A DNA stretch of 64,000 nt from Pseudo-nitzschia pungens (taxonomy: Eukaryota; Bacillariophyta; Bacillariophyceae; Bacillariales; Bacillariaceae). Positions 57,228 through 64,000 of this stretch are shown here, piece by piece. A model generated the notes under the pieces. It was not told where the DNA came from. It did no database searches and saw only the letters and a program-made list of their open reading frames with translations. The translations under genes were made by a program, and so were the position numbers. The first letter of the stretch is position 1. Every line of letters starts with the position of its first letter. The stretch spans positions 4,905,664 through 4,969,663 of the forward strand of contig CM074764.1 of the NCBI GenBank assembly GCA_037355855.1. Direction: 5' to 3'.

Positions 57228-57257
57228 CGAAATTATAGTATAAACTATAATTTCGAG
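57228..57257 (+). terminator. psbZ terminator hairpin
   Basis: TCGAAATTATAGT, loop ATAA, then ACTATAATTTCGA: a perfect 13-bp stem 6 bases past the psbZ stop. Confidence 0.8.
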
Positions 57258-57342
57258 CTCTGAAAGTCTTGACAAAATCAATGAACTTTTATACAATACA
57301 ATTTAGAGATATTATATTGATTCATTATGATATTGTAAATAA

Positions 57343-57414
57343 GCGGGCATAGCTCAGTGGTAGAGCGCGACCTTGCCAAGGTCGATGTCGCGCGTTCGAA
57401 TCGCGTTGCCCGCC
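57343..57414 (+). tRNA. trnG-GCC: tRNA-Gly (GCC)
   Basis: Cloverleaf with a GCGGGCA/TGCCCGC acceptor and anticodon GCC in GACCTTGCCAAGGTC. The acceptor matches that of trnG-UCC. Confidence 0.95.
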
Positions 57415-57449
57415 TTAGTATTTTCAATAGTTTTGCTATTGAAAATACC

Positions 57450-57522
57450 GCCCCCTTCGTCTAGAGGCCTAGGACACCTCCCTTTCACGGAGGTAACAGG
57501 GATTCGAATTCCCTAGGGGGTA
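57450..57522 (+). tRNA. trnE-UUC: tRNA-Glu (UUC)
   Basis: Cloverleaf with anticodon TTC in CTCCCTTTCACGGAG and the GCCCCCT/AGGGGGT acceptor. In plastids this tRNA also supplies glutamate for tetrapyrrole synthesis. Confidence 0.95.
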
Positions 57523-57706
57523 CTCTTTAATTTTTTAATTTACTCTAAAACTTGACAAATAGTTATTTAAATATGATTATAGATATAATTTAAGAAAGTC
57601 TATTTTTTAATTAAAACAATTGAATAGGTTTCAATTGTTGAAAATTTACACTTTAAAGGTAATCTATTACCAATTTTGAGATAAAAAATCTTGATAAAAT
57701 AAATTT

Positions 57707-58963
57707 ATGTTATATTCTCTGAGACTTTTACTATTTTTAATTAACAGTGATCAACCAACAATTTTAAATTGGTTTGATAGTACTCTTACTACTAAAACGA
57801 CATTAGGACAAGATGATCCAATCTATAAATTAATAGCGTCATTAAGTTTATTTAAAAATGATCTATTGCAAAAGGTTCAAGATGGGTTAAATTTGACCGA
57901 TATCGAAAATGTTATTTTCTTTCTTATTTTTGTACGATTTATTATTCTAATTTTTAGATATAATTTAAAAACTTCTACTTACATTACATGTATTGGTATT
58001 TTTGCAGGTTATTTATGGTATCGTCATTTAATTGATATTGTTACTATGTACAGTCAACTACTAATTAAGTTCCCTTATTGGCGAAAGTTAGGGGTTAGTG
58101 CAATTGAACTTCAACGTAGTAGTGTGGCATTAGCAAAAACCGAAATGCAATTAGGTTCGAATGTTCATTGGTATAATCCAGGTAAATTGTTCTATTATGC
58201 TTTTACAAAGGGAATAATTCATACAGATCCCGATAGTGGCTTGCGGTATTACATTGATCCAATTTCTATGATAATTTCAAATCTAAATGAAACAAATAAA
58301 GCTCGTATTCTCCCATATTATTACCAAGTTTATAATGTGATTATTCCATATTTAGTTGAAACAATTGGGGAATTTTGGCCAACAATTATCGGGTATTGTA
58401 GCTTATGCTATGTTAACTCGAGTTGGGAAACGGTATTGTCCTTATTTTAGTACGTTGGCATTGGACGTTTCTACTAATTATGGGATTCCTCGAACAAGTT
58501 ATGATATTTTTCATCTTTAGGGTTGAATATTTCCAACAAAATATATTAGAACCAAATTTAGTATTTAATGTTGCGACTCAGGCTTCTGGAACTCGTGCTG
58601 TTACTATAAGTGCAACAGATCCGACTTTATTGTACCAATTTAATGCGTTAAGTATTGTATTATTAGTTTGTATTAGTATACATATAGGTTCAATCTTTTT
58701 TGGTTTACTACATGCAATCTATGGACAATATTTTATATTCCATTATTTGTTGAAACAACAGAATTACATATTGGCCCACGTCCAAAAAATAGTATTTACA
58801 GTGGTGGTAACACAGCTTGGCAAGATGAAAACAAGCGAATATATATAGAAAATTCCCGAAACTTTGGTATGGATGGTTTGGAAGTGGAAATAAAGAAAAT
58901 TGGATTACTGGTCCAATAAAAGAGTTTTTCCTGAGTTTATTTAAAAGATTATTTAAAAAATAA
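57707..58963 (+). CDS. ycf90: Diatom plastid protein Ycf90 (frame broken)
   Basis: Membrane protein of about 418 residues and unknown function, known only from diatom plastids. The first 230 residues are intact, with spans near 65-83 and 88-110. Further spans lie in EFWPTIIGIVAYAML and in the segment ALSIVLLVCISIHIGSIFFG. The C terminus is polar, then ends SLFKRLFKK. At least three single-base breaks (near 58390, 58490 and 58735) and probably a fourth near 58850 split it. The name rests on position after trnE and on overall character. Confidence 0.65.
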
Positions 58964-59545
58964 TTGATTACTAAGACTTAATTTCCCTTTTTTTTATAAT
59001 TAGTTTCCGTGATTATAATAAACGCTATAAAATGTGTATAACAGAAATGGAATACGTATCTTGTATTATATTTATGCCATTTGTGGCATAAATATATATA
59101 TATATTGTATGTGGAATAGATATGTTAAAAATGAAATAATTATGCTCTTCTATATATTGAATCTACAAATAACATGTAAATATATTCAAATAATTGATCT
59201 AATTAGACTGGAGAACTACTAACGTAGTTAGTATACATATATTTTAAACTTTGTCAAGTCTTTAGATTTTAAAAATTTTTTGGATTGAATACCGTTACTT
59301 CTATATTTTATCTTTATCCTAAAAATACATTTATATTATCTAATAATGTCTTAGAGCCGATTTAAGGACCCTTTAAGGGCCCTTTAAGTAGTCAGTATAA
59401 GGGTGTGCTTGACTACTCTTTGATGCATCACCTAAAAAAGGATTTGATGCATCGATTTAACATAAATTTATTGTTCTAGGAATATCAATTTAAAAAGTGG
59501 TCTGTTTCAAAAAAATGAAACCCATAAACTTTTTTGAGACCTAAA
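58964..59545. other. Non-coding spacer between ycf90 and petA with short repeats
   Basis: No gene is recognised. It is AT-rich to about 59340. From 59350 to 59545 there are several short self-complementary elements: CCCTTTAAG twice around the palindrome AAGGGCCCTT, AGTAGTCA with TGACTACT, two copies of GATGCATC, and GTTTCA...TGAAAC near petA. The last is a plausible petA terminator. Confidence 0.5.
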
Positions 59546-60494
59546 TTAGAAGTTAAGCTCAGCAGCTTGTACTTTTTCGAATTGTTTTTTCTTTAAAACT
59601 AATAAGATTTGAGTTAATAACGCACATAAACAGAAAGCAAGATATCCAAACAATTCGAATTGGATTTTGTAAAACGATTTCTGATTCTTCTTGACCAAAT
59701 CCACCAGCATTTGGATCAATGTTTAATCCTTGTTCTGTTTGAACAATATCGCCTACTTTAACTGTTAAAACTAAGCCTTTTGTGAACAACTTGTGATGTT
59801 TTTACACCGTTTGAATTAATAATTTCAATAGTTGAGTCACCTTTTTCTGAAGTGCTAATGTCTGTAATTTGGCCTGCTTGTGTTGCACCAAAAACATTTA
59901 CATTACTCTTTTCACCAGTAGGGTAAACTTGACCACGGCCACGGTTTTCCACCAGCGTAGAATGGGTATGTTAAATATTTAACAATCAGAATTCTTTTCT
60001 GGATCAGGAGCAACAACTGGGAAGATTAATTCTTGGTGTGTTTTTCCTGCAATTGGACCTACGACAAACATATTATCTAATTCAGTACTATAAGGTGAGA
60101 TAAATACACCTTTGTTTTTTGCTTTAATTTCTGGTGAATTTGATTTTTTGACGCTAATTTAAAACCTTTTGGTAAAATTAAAATACCACCAACATTTAAA
60201 TCAGCTTTCTTTCCATTTGCACCAATTTGTTGTTTAGTTGTATCATATGGTACTTTTACTTCTACTTCAAAAACTGAATTTGGTAGAACTGCTTGTGGTG
60301 CTTCAATCTCAATTGCTTTTTGATTTAAATGACAATTAGCACAAGCTAATTTTCCATTTGCTGCACGAGGGTTTGAATAATTTTGCTGTGCAAAAACTGG
60401 ATATGCTACCTGAATCTGGTACATAAGATCCAAAAACATTTACAGCAATCGTCGAAGCAAATAAAAGACTTTTAAAAAACTTGTTAGTTGCCAT
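59546..60494 (-). CDS. petA: Cytochrome f (frame broken)
   Basis: c-type cytochrome of the b6f complex, about 315 residues. The start [21 protein letters not shown] gives a signal peptide, then [19 protein letters not shown] with the N-terminal tyrosine heme ligand, and CANCH as the heme-attachment site. The C-terminal membrane anchor ends VQAAELNF. Five or more single-base breaks occur (for example near 60430, 60150, 59950 and 59785). Confidence 0.95.
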
Positions 60495-60536
60495 AATTTA
60501 AATACTTGTTAAGTATAAATATTCTATATATGTAAG

Positions 60537-61280
60537 TTAATTTTTTATTAAAAACAAGATTCCTAAACCAGACATATACAAAAGTATTATTGCGAACGAT
60601 AATAACAATTGTGTCAGTTGGATCAGTTGAAGGTGTTTAAAATGGCTCCCAGAATTGTTGAAATTAATATGACATAACGCCAAGCACCTAACATTTGTTT
60701 TGGAGAAACAATATTTAGCAATCCTACCAAAATTTGAATAATGGGAATCTGAAATGCTAATCCTGTACTGTAAAATAAAACAAGAATAAATTCAAAGTAT
60801 TGATCAAAGGACCAAAACGGTTTCTAGAACTTCTTCACTATAGTTTAAGAAGAAGTTTAATGCGGCTGGAACTAAAGTATAATATGAGAAAGCTAAGCCT
60901 AAACCGAATAGAATTAATGAACTTATTAACAATGGAAGAATAATTTTTGTTTCTTTTTTTGTCAGACCTGGCAATAAAAATAAAATCAATTGACCAATAG
61001 CAACAGGACTTGAAAATAATAATCCCGTGTAAAATGCTATTTTTACTGTTGAAATAAAGTATTCTCCTGGTGAGAGTTGAAAAAATTTCACGTTATTGAT
61101 TGGAAGTTCTAAAATTTTAACTAGACTTTTTACTTCCACAAATGCAAAACATGTAAATAATAAAATTGTACCAACGATTAAAAAAATACGTTGTCTTAAT
61201 TCCTCTACATGCTCTGAAAACGGTAATTCTAGTGTCACAACTGAATTATTTGTAAAATTAAAATTAGAATTGGTTGGCAT
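60537..61280 (-). CDS. tatC: Twin-arginine translocase TatC (frame broken)
   Basis: Receptor of the thylakoid Tat pathway, about 247 residues with six membrane spans. It starts with a soluble segment, then the conserved LPFSEHVEELRQRIF. Extra bases in homopolymers break the frame near 60822 and 60645 (GTTTTGG, TTTTAAAC). It ends SGLGILFLIKN at 60537. It lies between petA and atpE. Confidence 0.92.
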
Positions 61281-61370
61281 ATAGAAAGATAAATTTTATA
61301 CTATTTGATAATTTATATTTTTCTCCAATCTTATAACCGAGTTCGAATTTATAAGATTGGAAAAAAATAT

Positions 61371-61772
61371 TTATGATAAATAATTCATAGCTTCTACTTT
61401 GGCTGTTGCTTTTTTCAATTCAACAGACGCATCTAATAAACTCTTATCATCTTCAGCTTCTTCAACAGCAAGTGTTGCCTTCTCTAATTCTTCTGTTGCT
61501 TGACGTAATTCAATGTCAACCAGTTCTTCAACATCGTTTACTAAAACTGTGACACGATTGCGATCAATTTCAGCTAATCCACCACATAAAATGATAGGTG
61601 TCCATTTTTCATCTAACTTGATTCTTAATAGACCTGTATCTAATGCTGTAATTAATGCTGCATGACCATCTAATACGCCTACTTGTCCAGTTAAACCAGG
61701 TAAAACTACTTCATCTGCCGTAGTTGAACAAATGACTCTGTCTGGAGTAAGGACACGAATGTTCATAACCAT
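61371..61772 (-). CDS. atpE: ATP synthase CF1 epsilon subunit
   Basis: 133-residue regulatory subunit: beta-sandwich domain (NIRVLTPDRVI, LPGLTGQVGVLDGHAALIT) and two C-terminal helices. The first ATG (61772) is preferred, since AAGGAG lies eight bases before it and overlaps the atpB stop. Spacing to atpB is 12 bases. Confidence 0.96.
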   Translation of the reverse strand: MVMNIRVLTPDRVICSTTADEVVLPGLTGQVGVLDGHAALITALDTGLLRIKLDEKWTPIILCGGLAEIDRNRVTVLVNDVEELVDIELRQATEELEKATLAVEEAEDDKSLLDASVELKKATAKVEAMNYLS

Positions 61773-61784
61773 ATATTTTACTCC

Positions 61785-63216
<1,432 letters not shown>

Positions 63217-63452
63217 TTTGATTTAACATATTAAAATAATCTTCGAATAAATATACTTTCAAATGTTTGCAGATCATTTCTAATGATTACTGGATATTAT
63301 AATCTATTATACAAGCAAACCTAAGACAATTGTTGAATGCAATAAGAGATGAGGAGAGATTAGACGACAATTTACGTGAGATTGCACGATTTTCAAAAAG
63401 CTTCTAATTCTTTTAATGCTTCGAATCTTATTTACTCATAAATTAAGAATTA
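63217..63452. other. Spacer between atpB and ycf3 with a short unassigned frame
   Basis: No known gene is seen. On the plus strand, about 63313-63405, an open frame without a start codon reads LLNAIRDEERLDDNLREIARF and then stops. It may be chance or a fragment of a gene with missing bases. Confidence 0.35.
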
Positions 63453-63954
63453 TTATCCATAAATCGACCAGTTTACTTTTAACCAATTTCTTGCACCTGG
63501 ATAATTATCAGGAGCTAATTTTAATGCTTGAATCCAATATTCAGCTGCTTTATCAAATAACTCTTTTGATAAGTCAATATACTCATCATCGTCAAAAGTT
63601 TGCGCTCGTAAAGCTTGAGAATGATAGATTACAGCAATATTATTTAAAGCTTGCGGAAGATTTGAATTTAATGCTAATGCTTGATGATAAAATTCTAATG
63701 CTTGTGTATATTTTCCGGTATTACCATAAATTAATCCAATATTATAAAGGGTATAACTACGATCGTATGGATCTTCTTCAACTTGTAAAGCTTCATAATA
63801 GTTTCGTAAAGGCTTCTGCATACCGTCCTTTTCCTTGAGCTGCCATTCCAGCTCGATAGTATGAGAAAGCTTGTTTTCCTGTTTACTCGCTGGTAAAACT
63901 TTTAGTAGTATATCAGCAATTACTGTGAATGTTTTATCAATAAAAATTTCCCAT
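63453..63954 (-). CDS. ycf3: Photosystem I assembly protein Ycf3 (frame broken)
   Basis: TPR protein that assists photosystem I assembly, about 167 residues, intron-free. It starts at 63954 (MGN). Three TPR repeats are visible: [38 protein letters not shown] and [14 protein letters not shown]. Single-base indels break the frame near 63940 (extra T), 63880 (missing A) and 63812 (extra base). The C-terminal 122 residues are intact. Confidence 0.93.
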
Positions 63955-64000
63955 AAAATAAATTTCTCCTTATAAATGAATCAAAATGAAGTGAGTTATT

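Overview
The window is a piece of a diatom (secondary red-lineage) plastid genome, assembled from three contigs. The evidence is the AT-rich sequence, the dense gene packing, form ID rbcL-rbcS with cbbX and rbcR, plastid-encoded secA, clpC, dnaB, thiG and ftsH, and above all ycf89 and ycf90, which are diatom plastid genes. A pennate species is possible but cannot be fixed from this window.

Layout. Contig A (1-2560) holds the end of the large ribosomal operon on the minus strand: rpoA (partial), rpl13, rps9, rpl31, rps12 and rps7 (partial). A run of exactly 500 N (2561-3060) joins it to contig B (3061-37761). Contig B runs: psbB 5' part, trnD, trnS, trnM, ycf33, trnY, dnaB; then trnW, rpl11, rpl1, rpl12; psaA, psaB; then trnP, ycf89, rns, trnI, trnA, rnl, rrn5 (the block diatoms usually carry in the inverted repeat). 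An unusual 2-kb insert follows (19.8-21.7 kb), then psbA and a long minus-strand block: ccs1, ycf46, rpl34, secA, rpl27, rpl21, rbcR, trnL, rpl32, clpC, thiG, trnN, rps6. ccsA is on the plus strand, followed by rps16, rps4 and trnH. A second gap of exactly 500 N (37762-38261) leads to contig C (38262-64000): rpl20 (partial), rpl35, ycf42; ftsH; the atpI-H-G-F-D-A operon; sufB-sufC; rbcL-rbcS; psaJ-psaF; psbI; ycf41; ycf39; cbbX; psaL; petL, ycf4, trnG, psbE-F-L-J; trnK; psb30, psbZ, trnG, trnE, ycf90; petA, tatC, atpB-atpE, ycf3.

The genes form a photosynthesis and gene-expression set: photosystem I and II, cytochrome b6f, ATP synthase, Rubisco with its activase and regulator, cytochrome c maturation (ccs1, ccsA), protein export (secA, tatC), Fe-S assembly (sufB, sufC), thiazole synthesis (thiG), proteostasis (clpC, ftsH), DNA replication (dnaB) and ribosomal proteins.

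The most unusual part is the insert between rrn5 and psbA. It holds a broken gene whose motifs match the superfamily-3 helicase of Rep proteins of circular single-stranded DNA (CRESS) replicons, an unassigned acidic ORF, a perfect 20-bp hairpin and a 5'-truncated 3' end of dnaK. It looks like a relic of a Rep-encoding plasmid or virus-like element in the inverted-repeat region. Contig C also has many single-base frameshifts in essential genes. These look like sequencing errors, not gene decay, so the broken genes there are annotated as CDS.
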